From Chloroflexota bacterium (GTDB lineage Bacteria > Chloroflexota > Dehalococcoidia > Dehalococcoidales > RBG-16-60-22): a DNA stretch of 61,513 nt. The translations under genes and the position numbers were made by a program. Under the pieces are notes generated by a model. That model was not told the origin of the DNA and made no database searches. It saw only the letters and a list, made by a program, of their open reading frames with translations. Position 1 is the stretch's first letter. Each line of letters starts with the position of its first letter. Positions 25,517 to 34,949 of the stretch are shown piece by piece. The stretch is from NCBI GenBank assembly GCA_016190695.1, contig JACPQC010000033.1, positions 1-61,513 of the forward strand, in the 5' to 3' direction.

Positions 25517-26305
25517 ATGATGACGACATCACCAGCCGAAACCGGGACTACCCGGCCGGAACCGGAATATTTCACCAGGTTCAGCCTGAGTCAGCGAATA
25601 GAACACGCCGTGCTCATGGTCACCTTTACCATCCTGGCGGTCACCGGGCTTGCCCAGAGGTTCTATAGCATGGGCTGGGCGGAGTGGATAATCCTTAACC
25701 TGGGCGGTATCGAATATACCCGGCTGATCCACCGGGGTTTCGGTTTCCTGTTCACTGCCAGCGTCCTGTACCACCTGGTCTATGTGACCCATTCCCTGCT
25801 CTGGCGCCATGCAAAGCCATCCATGTTGCCCACGCTGAAGGACGCCCGCGACGTGGTGACCACGCTCAGGTACAGCCTCGGCTTCACCGATAAGCCGCCC
25901 CAGTTCGGCCGCTACGATTACCGGCAGAAATTTGAATACTGGGGCATTATCTTCGGCGGGGCCATCATAATCCTCTCCGGTTTCTTTCTGATGTTCCCTC
26001 TCGTGGTCACACGGTTCCTGCCGGGACAGTTCATCGCCGCGGCGGTGGAGTTCCATGGCTGGGAGGCAACGCTGGCGGTATTGACCATCATCGTCTGGCA
26101 TACCTATGACACCATATTTAAACCTGTCATCTTCCCGATGGACACCAGCATCTTCACCGGCAAGATATCCAGGGAGCGGATGATAGAGGAACATCCCCTG
26201 GAATACGCCGAGCTGATGGGACAGCAAAGCGGACCAACCCCGCCTCCCCAGGAAGAACCGGCCCCGGAGCGCGCCGCCATGCCCGGCCCTTCAGTTGGGA
26301 TGTAG
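25517..26305 (+). CDS. Cytochrome b561-like / formate dehydrogenase gamma-type membrane subunit
   Basis: Probably the di-haem b quinone-reactive subunit for the 11-haem cytochrome. Four or five hydrophobic helices contain His candidates for haem b (RIEHAVLMVTF, LIHRGFGFLF, VLYHLVYVTHSLL, VEFHGWEATLAV, IVWHTYDTIF). The C-terminus is Pro/Glu-rich. The ATG at 25517 follows GCGGAGG. A farther upstream in-frame start would overlap the cytochrome gene and add a non-membrane extension. Confidence 0.85.
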   Translation: MMTTSPAETGTTRPEPEYFTRFSLSQRIEHAVLMVTFTILAVTGLAQRFYSMGWAEWIILNLGGIEYTRLIHRGFGFLFTASVLYHLVYVTHSLLWRHAKPSMLPTLKDARDVVTTLRYSLGFTDKPPQFGRYDYRQKFEYWGIIFGGAIIILSGFFLMFPLVVTRFLPGQFIAAAVEFHGWEATLAVLTIIVWHTYDTIFKPVIFPMDTSIFTGKISRERMIEEHPLEYAELMGQQSGPTPPPQEEPAPERAAMPGPSVGM

Positions 26306-26680
26306 CACCTGACACCGTTTATTATTACCGGGCGTCTCCTATAGTCCAAACCAGACACAAAGCCATGTCATACACACGAAAGCCGGTGTCCAGTAAAAGC
26401 GTTACCCTCTTTGGAGCGCATCCTGGTCCCCGCCCAAAATCTATCCCAACGATACTGTTATCCTGAACGAAGGGAAGGGCTTGGGTATTTTGTGTCAGCA
26501 GACCCTTGCCCTGTCTTGCTTTTTCCCAATCTTACGCCGGTTATCACCAAAATTACGTCTTTCTCAAAGCCTAACTACGTATCTTTACCAATATCTCAAT
26601 TTTGCCCTATATGCCAGACTAATTCTAGAAAGAAAATCTGGGTAATTGGCCAGGAAGAGGGCCGGAAGAGGAGGCGAAAA
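26306..26680. other. Spacer with degenerate hairpin repeat
   Basis: No gene is seen. A degenerate copy of the dispersed hairpin (ACACACGAAAGCCGGTGT) lies near 26372-26389. The remainder is AT-richer than neighbouring genes. Confidence 0.45.
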
Positions 26681-26812
26681 ATGATTTTAGATGGTATTCT
26701 AGCCCTGATTCTTGGCGTCATCGTTCTGGCCTTTGCCCAGATAGTGGCTTACGCCATAGGCGCTTACTATATTATCGTCGGGGTGATTTCCCTTTCAGCA
26801 GCCTACCGCTAG
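26681..26812 (+). CDS. 43-residue membrane protein, DUF3096-like
   Basis: A 43-aa frame starting MILDGILALILGVIVLAFAQ has two short hydrophobic helices and a GGAAGAGGAGG site upstream. The pattern of ILALILGVIVL, a turn, then IIVGVISL resembles small DUF3096 proteins. Its function is unknown. It precedes the YtxH gene by 52 bp, and both look like envelope stress proteins. Confidence 0.6.
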   Translation: MILDGILALILGVIVLAFAQIVAYAIGAYYIIVGVISLSAAYR

Positions 26813-26864
26813 GAAATCAAACGCTGGCCCTTAAGCCTGAACTAACATCATAAGGAGGTGCCCA

Positions 26865-27116
26865 ATGGCAGGACAAGGCGACGCCGGTCGCACCGGGATG
26901 GCATTCATCTGGGGAGCACTGATCGGCCTGGCAATCGGTTTCCTTTACGCACCAAAAACGGGCGAGCAGACCAGGGGACTGATCAGCGGGAAGACCACTG
27001 AAGCCCGGGATACCGCAGAGCGAATAATAGAGGATGCCAGGGGAAGGGCAGACAGGATCATCGATCAGGCGAAAGCCACCGCCGGCAAGATCGGCAGGAA
27101 GAACGAAGAGGGATAA
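26865..27116 (+). CDS. YtxH-domain small membrane protein
   Basis: An 83-aa protein with one helix (about residues 13-29, FIWGALIGLAIGFLYAP) and the YtxH hallmark YAPKTGEQTR, followed by an amphipathic charged helix. YtxH proteins accompany general-stress genes in other bacteria, but their function is unclear. A good AAGGAGGTG site precedes the ATG, and a terminator follows at 27197. Confidence 0.8.
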   Translation: MAGQGDAGRTGMAFIWGALIGLAIGFLYAPKTGEQTRGLISGKTTEARDTAERIIEDARGRADRIIDQAKATAGKIGRKNEEG

Positions 27117-27196
27117 GAGGAGCAGTTCGATGGTACCCTGGCGGTTCCGCAGCTACCGTCACTGACCGGTAGAAGAAAAGCGAGCACCGGAAGGCA

Positions 27197-27222
27197 AAGG
27201 AGGGGGTTACCTCCTTCTTTTA
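27197..27222 (+). terminator. Intrinsic terminator after the ytxH gene
   Basis: AAGGAGG, six loop bases, then CCTCCTT followed by CTTTTAT: a seven-pair stem with a short T-rich tail between ytxH and the AI-2E-type gene. Confidence 0.55.
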
Positions 27223-27301
27223 TCAGGAAGAGGCGGCCAAGACCAGCCTTCCGGCAGGGCAATGCTGGCATTCATATGAAAGCCAGTGAGAAGACATAAA
27301 T

Positions 27302-28438
27302 ATGGACATAAAACATATCCTCACCAAACATACCCCCCTGGTTATCCTGACGGGGGCGCTCATCGGCCTGTTCTTTATCATGTATGCCCTGAAGAGTCTG
27401 CTACTGCCTTTCGCGGTGGGGCTAATTATCGCTTATATATTACTGCCGGTGGTATCAACTCTTGAGCAGAAGTTGCCCCGGTGGGAACGCTGGCTTGAAA
27501 CCAGGCGCATCGTTGTGATAAGCGCCATATATATGATCACCGTGGGTATCGTGGCGGTTACCGGATTCTTTATCGTAGTTTCTTTCATTAGTTCATTTGG
27601 CAATATCCTGAACAACATCCCACAAATGAGTTCCGCAGGGCTCACCACTATCAATAACTGGACGGAGAACATCCGGGCGCAGCTACCGCCTGGACTGCAG
27701 CAGCAGATGGACGCCCTGCTACTGGAACTGCGCTCGGTCTCCAACAACGCCATCAGGCAATTGTTCATAAACAGCATAAACATGATACCGTCCACTATCA
27801 GTTTTATCATTGGATTTGCTGTTCTGCCTGTGTTCCTGTTCTATATTCTAAAAGACTGGAACCGGCTGAGCCGTAGTTTTTACGCCGGCCTGCCTCCCGG
27901 CATTGCAAGCCACACTCGGGGCATCATAACTATCATAAGCGATGTGCTGGGAAGATTCATCCGCGCCCAAGCTATCATGGGCCTGGTGGTTGGCGTGATG
28001 GTCTTTGCCGGCCTGGTTATCATGGATGTGAAGCACCCGCTTACCCTGGCCACCATCGCTGCCATAACCGAGATAATTCCAATGATAGGACCCTGGATAG
28101 GCGGCATCATAGCGGTGCTGATCATCCTGGCCATCGATCCGACCAAGGTGCTGTGGGTCATTGTCCTGTTCGTCGGGGTGCAACTGATTGAGAACAATCT
28201 GCTGGTCCCCAGGATCCAGGGGCGCTTTCTCAACATGCACCCGGCAATAGTCCTGGTAGTGCTGGTGTCAGGGTCATATATTGCCGGTATCTGGGGTATG
28301 CTGCTGGCTGTCCCGCTGACCGCCACCATAATCGAACTCTACCGGTATATCCACCACGCCGCTTGCGTGGACGACCATGGTGCGGCGGCCTGTGAGCTTG
28401 CCCATGACCATGTTCCCGAGCTTTCCAAGCATCATTGA
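27302..28438 (+). CDS. AI-2E family (TqsA/PerM-like) transporter
   Basis: A 378-aa multi-helix membrane protein. The N-terminal helices include ALKSLLLPFAVGLIIAYILL, a periplasmic loop of about 90 residues follows, and the C-terminal block holds EIIPMIGPWIGGIIAVL and LLVPRIQGRFLNMHPAIVL, typical of the AI-2E/PerM family. Members export small molecules or ions; the substrate is not predictable. The C-terminus is His-rich. Confidence 0.85.
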   Translation: MDIKHILTKHTPLVILTGALIGLFFIMYALKSLLLPFAVGLIIAYILLPVVSTLEQKLPRWERWLETRRIVVISAIYMITVGIVAVTGFFIVVSFISSFGNILNNIPQMSSAGLTTINNWTENIRAQLPPGLQQQMDALLLELRSVSNNAIRQLFINSINMIPSTISFIIGFAVLPVFLFYILKDWNRLSRSFYAGLPPGIASHTRGIITIISDVLGRFIRAQAIMGLVVGVMVFAGLVIMDVKHPLTLATIAAITEIIPMIGPWIGGIIAVLIILAIDPTKVLWVIVLFVGVQLIENNLLVPRIQGRFLNMHPAIVLVVLVSGSYIAGIWGMLLAVPLTATIIELYRYIHHAACVDDHGAAACELAHDHVPELSKHH

Positions 28439-28501
28439 TTTCTGCTCAGGGCGGAGCATACTGGTGGTCTCATAAATAGTTCAAACCAAAGTTAGAGCGT
28501 C

Positions 28502-28560
28502 ATACCGACGAAAGTCGGTATCCAGAAGGGTTCCGACTGGATTCCAGCCTGCGCTGGAAT
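28502..28560. repeat. Dispersed hairpin repeat (second copy)
   Basis: Two perfect hairpins: ATACCGAC-GAAA-GTCGGTAT at 28502-28521 and ATTCCAGC-CTGC-GCTGGAAT at 28541-28560. The second matches 14557-14576 outside the loop. Both sit between genes. Confidence 0.75.
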
Positions 28561-28670
28561 GACATCATAGTTTTTGCAGCGCCTCCTTTTAGCCATTATT
28601 CCGAGCAAGGAAATCCAGTCAACTATAAACCATTACTAACTGCACGCCAGCGATTCCCCGGTAATGGACA

Positions 28671-29543
28671 ATGAAGTTTCCATTATCATCCTTACTGACC
28701 AGATGGTGGGCCTGGCTCCGGCAAAAGCCCCCGGTGCTGTTACTGCTGCGCGTCTTCCGTGAAATGGGCGAGGATGGCGCCGGGGACATGGCCGGCAGCA
28801 TCGCTTATTTTGCCATACTGTCGCTGTTCCCGCTGCTGCTGGGTATAATAGCAGTGCTAGGACTGTTCCTGCCCTCGGCTGAATTGCAGGGACCCCTTTT
28901 GGACTTTTTCAGAGATAACCTGCCTGGTTCAACGTCGCTGCTGGAGCGAAATATTGAGCGCATCATCGACCTGAGGGGCACCCTCGGCCTGCTGAGCGTA
29001 ATCGGCCTGTTCTGGTCGGGCAGCGCCATCTTCGGGGCGATAGGGCGGGTGGTCAACCGGGCCTGGGATATCCACAGGTACCGGCCTTTTTACATCAGAA
29101 AGTTCCGTGACCTGGCCCTGGCCGCAGGCACCAGCCTGCTATTCTTCATATCGATGGGCATTACCGCCCTGCGCGTGATCGTCGCCAGGTTCGACCTGCC
29201 CGTACTAGACTGGCTGGCCATGATCGGTGGGGAAGTAGCCGCTTTTTTTATTGTTTTACTGGCCTTTTTGCTCATCTACAAATATATGCCCAATACCACT
29301 ATATCCTGGCATGATATCTGGCCGGGGGCCATCCTGGCAAGCATCCTTTTTGAACTGGCCAAGTTCCTCTTCGTATTCTACCTGGGCCGGTTCGCCAATT
29401 ATGAGCTGGTCTACGGCCAGGTCGCCTCGCTCATAATACTGCTGGTCTGGGTGTACTTTTCCGCGTTTATCCTCATTCTCGGGGCCGAATTCGCCTCTGA
29501 ATACAGTCGATGGCGCCGCGAACACGGAAACGCCGGAAGATAA
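28671..29543 (+). CDS. YihY/BrkB-family inner membrane protein
   Basis: A 290-aa protein with about six helices and family features GDMAGSIAYFAILSLFPLLL and, near the C-terminus, YGQVASLIILLVWVYFSAFI and LGAEFASEY. It was formerly annotated as RNase BN, which is not its activity. The role in envelope physiology is unknown. No strong ribosome binding site precedes the ATG. Confidence 0.87.
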   Translation: MKFPLSSLLTRWWAWLRQKPPVLLLLRVFREMGEDGAGDMAGSIAYFAILSLFPLLLGIIAVLGLFLPSAELQGPLLDFFRDNLPGSTSLLERNIERIIDLRGTLGLLSVIGLFWSGSAIFGAIGRVVNRAWDIHRYRPFYIRKFRDLALAAGTSLLFFISMGITALRVIVARFDLPVLDWLAMIGGEVAAFFIVLLAFLLIYKYMPNTTISWHDIWPGAILASILFELAKFLFVFYLGRFANYELVYGQVASLIILLVWVYFSAFILILGAEFASEYSRWRREHGNAGR

Positions 29544-29675
29544 GCAACCTGTCTGTAACGCAAGCCGGCTCCCCCCTGTTCTCTAATTTAGGAGATGAAA
29601 ATTTTGAGCGGGCTTTGTTGTGGAGGGGGAATGCGATGATGGGCTGCCCGTAGGTCTAGCCTTGCCGAACCGAAG

Positions 29676-29705
29676 TTCCATGTTACTATGCTCAAATGGT
29701 ATAAT
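29676..29705 (+). promoter_or_regulatory. Promoter of the sigma/DUF5667 operon
   Basis: TTCCAT (29676-29681) and a perfect TATAAT (29700-29705) are 18 bases apart, about 43 bases before the sigma-factor ATG. Confidence 0.5.
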
Positions 29706-29747
29706 GGCGACTGAAGTTCCAAGGCTCCAGAAAAACTTTGATCCTGC

Positions 29748-30308
29748 ATGTGCATACAAGAAGCGGATTCCACTCTGGTCAGAAAGGCAATCCAGCGTGA
29801 CAGAGTTGCTTTTGCAGCTCTATATGACAGGTATGTCAAAAGCGTTTATAGTTATGTCTACTACCAGGTGTACGAAAAGGCCTACGCAGAAGATATCACC
29901 CAGGAGGTCTTTATCAAGGCCTGGAAGGCCATCGACCGCTACCAGGAGACCGGAGCGCCCTTTCTTGCCTGGCTCACCACCATTGCCCGCAATTCAGCCA
30001 TCAACCACAATCACCGGGAAGCAGCAAGACGGCACGTGCCTCTTGAAAACATAGATGTCGTCGATACCGAGGCAGAGGCCGACCTGGAAGTGGCGATAGA
30101 GGTCAAGCTGGACCAGGCGAAGGTCAGAGATGCCGTGTTGAAGCTGAAGGGCGATAAACGGCAGGTCATCTTGATGCATTGCCTCCAGGGTTTGAGCTAC
30201 AGCAATATCGCGCGGGCATTGAACAAGAGCGAAGGGGCTATCCGGGTAATACAGCATCGCGCCCTCAACGATCTTAAGCATCTTCTGAACGGGAGCGGAC
30301 CTCGATGA
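29748..30308 (+). CDS. ECF-type RNA polymerase sigma factor
   Basis: A 186-aa sigma-70 family regulator. Region 2 is at about residues 20-85 (FAALYDRYVKSVYSYVYYQV, AEDITQEVFIKAWKAI, ARNSAINHNHR) and region 4 at about 125-180 (LQGLSYSNIARALNKSEGAI, ALNDLKHLL). It overlaps the next gene by ATGA, the usual layout of an ECF factor and its membrane partner. Confidence 0.9.
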   Translation: MCIQEADSTLVRKAIQRDRVAFAALYDRYVKSVYSYVYYQVYEKAYAEDITQEVFIKAWKAIDRYQETGAPFLAWLTTIARNSAINHNHREAARRHVPLENIDVVDTEAEADLEVAIEVKLDQAKVRDAVLKLKGDKRQVILMHCLQGLSYSNIARALNKSEGAIRVIQHRALNDLKHLLNGSGPR

Positions 30309-32014
30309 AGAAAAAGGAAGATATCCTGGCCGAATGCCTGGATGACATCGCCCTGGGAAAACGCACCCTGGGACAATGCCTGGCCATGTATCCCCATCTG
30401 CACAAAGAGTTGCGCTCGCACCTTATCATCGCCGGCAATATCCGCGCCGGGGCAGAAGAACCCTCCGATGAATTCATAACGCGAACGAGACGGCGACTAT
30501 TCGAGGTGATGGAGGCGACACCGGGTCGAAATCGCGCTGCCCGGCTGGCGAGAAGGCTAAGCGTCCCGGCAATATCGGCGTTGACCGGGGTCATTTTTCT
30601 GGCCGCCAGTGGTGCTACAGTATATGCCTCTCAACAGAGCTTGCCCGACGAGGTGCTGTACCCGGTAAAGACCGGCGTAGAAACTCTCCAGCTTGCTATC
30701 ACGCGGGCTCCCGATGACAGGGCCAATCTTCACCTCAAGCTGGCACAGCGCCGCCTTGATGAAGTGGTGGCCCAATCAGCATTGAACAGGCAGTTAAGTA
30801 TTGGCGCGCTGAAAGATGCCGCCCAGCAGATCGACTCTGCCATCAAGGAGATGGCCCGGATGTCCTCAGACGAAGCCAGGGCACTGGCCGGCCAGCTATA
30901 CGACTCTGCCCTGGGCCAGCAAGCTAAACTGGACACCGCCGCCATAGCGGTTGCCGGGACTGCCCAGCCTGCACTGCAACAGGCACAGGACGCCAGCCGC
31001 CGCGCTGCCGTTATCGGAGAGATGGCCCGCCAGAACCCTGCTGTCCTCCGCTATTCGCCTTCTGTCCTGGACAGTGCACTGGATTCGGCGCAGTTCAGCC
31101 TGGAAGGCGCCCTGCTGAGCATAGAGGATGGCACCTGGAACGTAGGTGGACTCGCGCTTGCCAACGTGGTGGCGCCGGTCAATGTTCCCGCTGTAGGCAG
31201 CCAGGTCAAGATAGAGGGCGTTGTCCTGGGCGGCGAAGCCTTTATCAAGGAAGCCAAGATTTTGGATGACAGGGGCAAAGCAAAGGTCAAGGGCATTTTT
31301 GGCGGGGTCAGCAGCGACGGTTTATACTGGCGCATCGGCGGTCTCAATGTTCCCACACCCGCAGAAATGCCGCCCCCGGCGATGGGCAGCGATGTCGAGC
31401 TGGAAAGCGCCCTGCCCGAAGGTCAGCACATTGCCAGCACAGGCTCCTGGAAGCAACAGGACAAAGCGGCACAACCAGCCGCGAATGATAACGGTAATAT
31501 CAAGGGAGATAAAGACAACAGTCCCCTTGATGGCAGCCAGGGAGGCCAGGACAGTGACCCGCCAGTATCCGCGGCGCCACCACCCGGACCCGGCAATAGC
31601 GAAGCAAGAGAGAACGCCAATGCTGTGGCCAGTCATAAGGACAAGGATTCGGACGCCAGGGGCGGGGACACAACGGCAGTGCCCGGGGACGTACCCGGGG
31701 ACGGCGGCTCAAGCCAGAAGAATGATGACAGCGATGACGACGACGACAAAGACAAGGGGAACGGACCTAAGGACGGCGGCCCAGGCCAGAAGAGTGACGA
31801 CAGCGATGATGACGACGACAAAGACAAAGGGAACGGACCTGAGGACGGCGGCCCAGGCCAGAAGAATGATAAACGTGATGAACGAGACGATAATGACGAC
31901 AAAGGCCGCGGCGATTTCAAGGACAGGGTGGAAAAGGAAGATAAAGAAGGCCGCGAAAAGAAAGCCGAGGGCAAGACCGCGTCACGTGACAGGGACGACG
32001 ACGACGATGATTAA
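30305..32014 (+). CDS. DUF5667-type membrane protein with acidic repeat tail, probable anti-sigma partner
   Basis: Residues 1-70 are cytosolic and begin MKKKEDILAECLDDIALGKR, followed by one transmembrane helix at about residues 90-110. A DUF5667 domain follows (SLPDEVLYPVKTGVETLQLA, LHLKLAQRRLDEVV), then a beta-rich segment (VKIEGVVLGGEAFIKEA). From about residue 370 the 569-aa chain becomes a disordered Gly/Asp/Lys tail with repeats of GGPGQK and DSDDDDDKDKGNGP. The layout suits a sigma regulator sensing the cell exterior. The acidic tail could bind cations. Confidence 0.75.
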   Translation: MKKKEDILAECLDDIALGKRTLGQCLAMYPHLHKELRSHLIIAGNIRAGAEEPSDEFITRTRRRLFEVMEATPGRNRAARLARRLSVPAISALTGVIFLAASGATVYASQQSLPDEVLYPVKTGVETLQLAITRAPDDRANLHLKLAQRRLDEVVAQSALNRQLSIGALKDAAQQIDSAIKEMARMSSDEARALAGQLYDSALGQQAKLDTAAIAVAGTAQPALQQAQDASRRAAVIGEMARQNPAVLRYSPSVLDSALDSAQFSLEGALLSIEDGTWNVGGLALANVVAPVNVPAVGSQVKIEGVVLGGEAFIKEAKILDDRGKAKVKGIFGGVSSDGLYWRIGGLNVPTPAEMPPPAMGSDVELESALPEGQHIASTGSWKQQDKAAQPAANDNGNIKGDKDNSPLDGSQGGQDSDPPVSAAPPPGPGNSEARENANAVASHKDKDSDARGGDTTAVPGDVPGDGGSSQKNDDSDDDDDKDKGNGPKDGGPGQKSDDSDDDDDKDKGNGPEDGGPGQKNDKRDERDDNDDKGRGDFKDRVEKEDKEGREKKAEGKTASRDRDDDDDD

Positions 32015-32414
32015 TACACGAGATTAGTACCCTTTTCTGTTGCCCCCAGGCCACCCCTAATGGTTCCATCTCGCTGATGCGCTTGGAAACACCTTTCCAT
32101 TAACCCACAGATAACCACCCGGCGATTTCCACATAATCACAACATTGCCGCCGTCCGAGAGACTGTTTCCCCCGTCTGAAAAGCCCCGACTAAGCCTCGT
32201 CTGCATTATGCCCCTTTCACTGCACCGCTTATCTCTTGTTAATGGTCTCGCACAACTGACGGATTTCCCTGCTCGGAATGATGGCTAAAAGGAGGCTCTC
32301 AAAAAACATCTAATGTCATTCCAGGCGGCTTTCGCTCAGGCAAGGCCGGCTACCCAGGGGCATCGCCCGGCACTTGGCCTGCGTTCAATCTGCTAGGACT
32401 TTGCCAGGCCCTCT
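32015..32414. other. Convergent spacer
   Basis: No gene is supported. A repeat-like scrap, ATGTCATTCCAGGCGGCTT, occurs near 32313. Confidence 0.4.
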
Positions 32415-34901
32415 CTATTGAGGTCGGTGACAGAACAGGCAGAGGTCATTTCCCCGCCCGTTGTGGTCTGATGGGAAGGGGATAGGCCCGGAGCTGCCAT
32501 GGCAGAGCAGACAATTCTCCTGGCCGGCCACGGGATGGGGCATGGCTGGTGCCGGCGGGGGTGGGGGTGGTGGCGGTGGCGGTGCTACAGGGGCAGGCTC
32601 GTGGCAAAGCAGGCAGAGGTCGCTGGTACGGCCGGCGTGGTCGGCTGGAAGCGGCATCGGCGAGGACTGGTTATGGCACTGGAGACAATCGGCCAGGCCT
32701 GCCACGATATGAGGCACTTTCGGCGCCATTATTACGGCAGGCGGTGGCGGTGGCGATACCGGTGATGGCTCATGGCAGGATGTGCAGAGCTCGCTGGTGC
32801 GCTCAAGGTGGTCCGGCGGGGCAGGTAATTTGGCGCCCTGGCCGTGGCACTGGAGACAATCATTGAGACCGGCCAGGGTATGGGGTATCTGGCTGGCCAG
32901 AGGTCGCGGCGAGCGGGGCAGGGGCAGAGGCGTACCGGTCGCTTCATGACAGGCGCTGCAGGTCTCGTTGGTGCTCCAGGGGTGTTTCGCCGGCAAAGGC
33001 TGCGGCGAGGAAGACTGGCCGCCGTGACAGAGCAGGCAGTCCTCCAGCCCCCTTGTGGTGTGCGCTATCTCAGGGGTCCTCGGTGGTCGGGCCAATGGCA
33101 GGGCCAGCGGCTCAGGCGCGGCAGGATGACAGGCGCTGCAGGTCTCATTGGTGCTCCAGGGGTGGTCGCCCGAGAAAGGCCGTGGAGATGACCCGCCATG
33201 ACAGAGCAAGCAGTCCTCCAGGTCTTCCTGGACGTGCGGCACCGGCGGAATATCCGGGGGCGGGACCGGCCTCTTCACGCTCACCGTGATCAGGCCGCTC
33301 TCGTGGCAGGCAATACAGGTCTCGTTAGTGCTCCACGGGTGCTCCCTGGATACCGGTTCCGGCGCTGACTCATCATGGCAGGCCAGGCAGTCCTCCAGCT
33401 TGTTACGCGTGTGCGGGACCTGCGGGATAGGCTTGACATCGGATGGGGGAGTCCTCAGGCTGACCGCCTTCACCGGCTCAGATTGATGACAGGCGCTGCA
33501 GACCTCGTTGGTGCTCCAGGGGTGCTCCTGAGGAATTGGCTTCGGCGCGGTGCGGTCATGGCAGGCGAGGCAGTCTTCCAGTCGGTCTACCGGATGCGGG
33601 GTTGCCGGGACAAGTTGCGATGGCTCCGCCTCGAAATTATAGTGGCACAGGTTGCATTCGGCCTTTAGCGGCTCGGTCTGTCCTCCATTTGAGACAGGTT
33701 TCACCGCCCCCCTATTGATCCTGTCCAGGACAGCACTGATCGCCTCCGGCTCTACGCCATTGGAAACTGCCCTGTCACCTGGAGCAGCCAGCGGCACCAG
33801 CTTGCCGTGGCATCGGAAACAACCCGGGCCTTCAGGGTCATCCAGAAGCGGCGTCCAGTTCTCGCTGGCATCGGGCGGCGGCTTGACGTGCCCCGACTGG
33901 TCAAGATGCGTTGTCCAGTCCACCTTCATCTCGGGGAAGGTGGTAAGCCTGACTATCTTCTTGAGTTCTTCGATAGACCTGTTGACATCATTTAGCTTCT
34001 GGGAAAGCACCTGCGGGTAGGAGCGCCGGTAGAAATCGGCCACCGCCTCAACGTTGGAGACGCCTTCTTCGACGCTGGAACGGGGGACAGACAGGGCGCT
34101 CACCGCCTCACTCTTGATAAAGGGAAGACCGGGGTCGATGGCGTTGTTGGCTATCGCCTCGTCGACCATTTCGTCGGGGGAGCGGAAGAGATGCGTCACC
34201 CGGTTGTGGCAATCGACACAGTCCATGAGCCGCTTCTCTTCCTGTATCTGGGCGGGGTCAGGCGGTGGCCTGGTAGGATCGGCGTACTCCACCAGTTGTC
34301 CGTCCTTCTCAGCGCCGACCCAAGCGATATTCACCAGTTTCTCGTCGGTGGCGAGGAACCAGACCCTGGCGGCGACGTGCCAGTGTATGCCCTTGGCGAT
34401 ATCAGCCTGCCCGCCGCCCACCTTGAGCACTTGTGTGATCACTCGCTTGGTGTTGTCCTCGTCGGGCTGGTAGTGAGTGCGGACACGAACCAGGTCTCCG
34501 GTGAACCGCTCCGGCCAGTGGCAGGTCTCGCAGGTCTCGCGGGCCGGGCGGCGGGTCCTGATGGGCGTAGGGATAGGGCGCTCGTAGTTGTTGGTGATAG
34601 TGGCGATAACATCATGAAGCCCCTCCAGCTTGGCCTTCACCATGTTCCGCGTACCTACCCCTACGTGGCACTCGGCGCATCCCACCGTTGAGTGGGGTGA
34701 GGCATCGTGCGTGATGAACTCAGGCCCCATCGAACCGTGGCACTGGTTACAGAACTCCGAGGAGTCCATGTAGGAGTTGACTTCGTGAAAGCCCAGGTAG
34801 AGCAATGCCAGCCCAATAGCGCCACCCGCGGACAAGAGCAGGACCTTTTTCAGCGACAATACATGTAATGTTGATAAGGCCAGTCTGATTATTGTCCCCA
34901 C
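32415..34901 (-). CDS. Eicosahaem (20 CxxCH) c-type cytochrome: NapC-like head plus seven di-haem repeats
   Basis: An 828-aa membrane-anchored cytochrome. One N-terminal helix (about residues 19-38) leads into a NapC/NirT-like head with four haem sites (CNQCH, CAECH, CETCH, CVDCH), likely quinol-reactive. Two single sites (CFRCH, CNLCH) follow. Then come seven tandem di-haem units, spaced 58-61 residues over the first four, each with an LEDCLACH-type site, a loop, then HPWSTNE and CSACH, separated by Pro-rich linkers. The HPWSTNE motif decays through LERTSE and AGRTSD to NGRGND toward the C-terminus. The start is GTG. A run of prolines lies before the final unit. The design suggests a long electron wire away from the membrane. 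Confidence 0.9.
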   Translation of the reverse strand: MGTIIRLALSTLHVLSLKKVLLLSAGGAIGLALLYLGFHEVNSYMDSSEFCNQCHGSMGPEFITHDASPHSTVGCAECHVGVGTRNMVKAKLEGLHDVIATITNNYERPIPTPIRTRRPARETCETCHWPERFTGDLVRVRTHYQPDEDNTKRVITQVLKVGGGQADIAKGIHWHVAARVWFLATDEKLVNIAWVGAEKDGQLVEYADPTRPPPDPAQIQEEKRLMDCVDCHNRVTHLFRSPDEMVDEAIANNAIDPGLPFIKSEAVSALSVPRSSVEEGVSNVEAVADFYRRSYPQVLSQKLNDVNRSIEELKKIVRLTTFPEMKVDWTTHLDQSGHVKPPPDASENWTPLLDDPEGPGCFRCHGKLVPLAAPGDRAVSNGVEPEAISAVLDRINRGAVKPVSNGGQTEPLKAECNLCHYNFEAEPSQLVPATPHPVDRLEDCLACHDRTAPKPIPQEHPWSTNEVCSACHQSEPVKAVSLRTPPSDVKPIPQVPHTRNKLEDCLACHDESAPEPVSREHPWSTNETCIACHESGLITVSVKRPVPPPDIPPVPHVQEDLEDCLLCHGGSSPRPFSGDHPWSTNETCSACHPAAPEPLALPLARPPRTPEIAHTTRGLEDCLLCHGGQSSSPQPLPAKHPWSTNETCSACHEATGTPLPLPRSPRPLASQIPHTLAGLNDCLQCHGQGAKLPAPPDHLERTSELCTSCHEPSPVSPPPPPAVIMAPKVPHIVAGLADCLQCHNQSSPMPLPADHAGRTSDLCLLCHEPAPVAPPPPPPPPPPAPAMPHPVAGQENCLLCHGSSGPIPFPSDHNGRGNDLCLFCHRPQ

Positions 34902-34949
34902 ATCCCCACTCCCGGTGCTATTGGGCTGGCTACATAGGCAATCACCTCT

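Noticed and set aside
31700-31870. CRISPR-like periodicity
   Set aside because: The repeats are codon-level GGPGQK/DSDDDDD units inside a gene, too long and too divergent for CRISPR, with no cas genes in the window.
31221-32027. Second frame over the acidic tail of the DUF5667 gene
   Set aside because: Low-complexity Thr/Met-rich shadow of the GAC-rich repeat codons.
33000-33600. Direct DNA repeats in the 20-haem gene
   Set aside because: They follow the protein repeat (CxxCH and HPWSTNE codons) and are not a separate repeat element.
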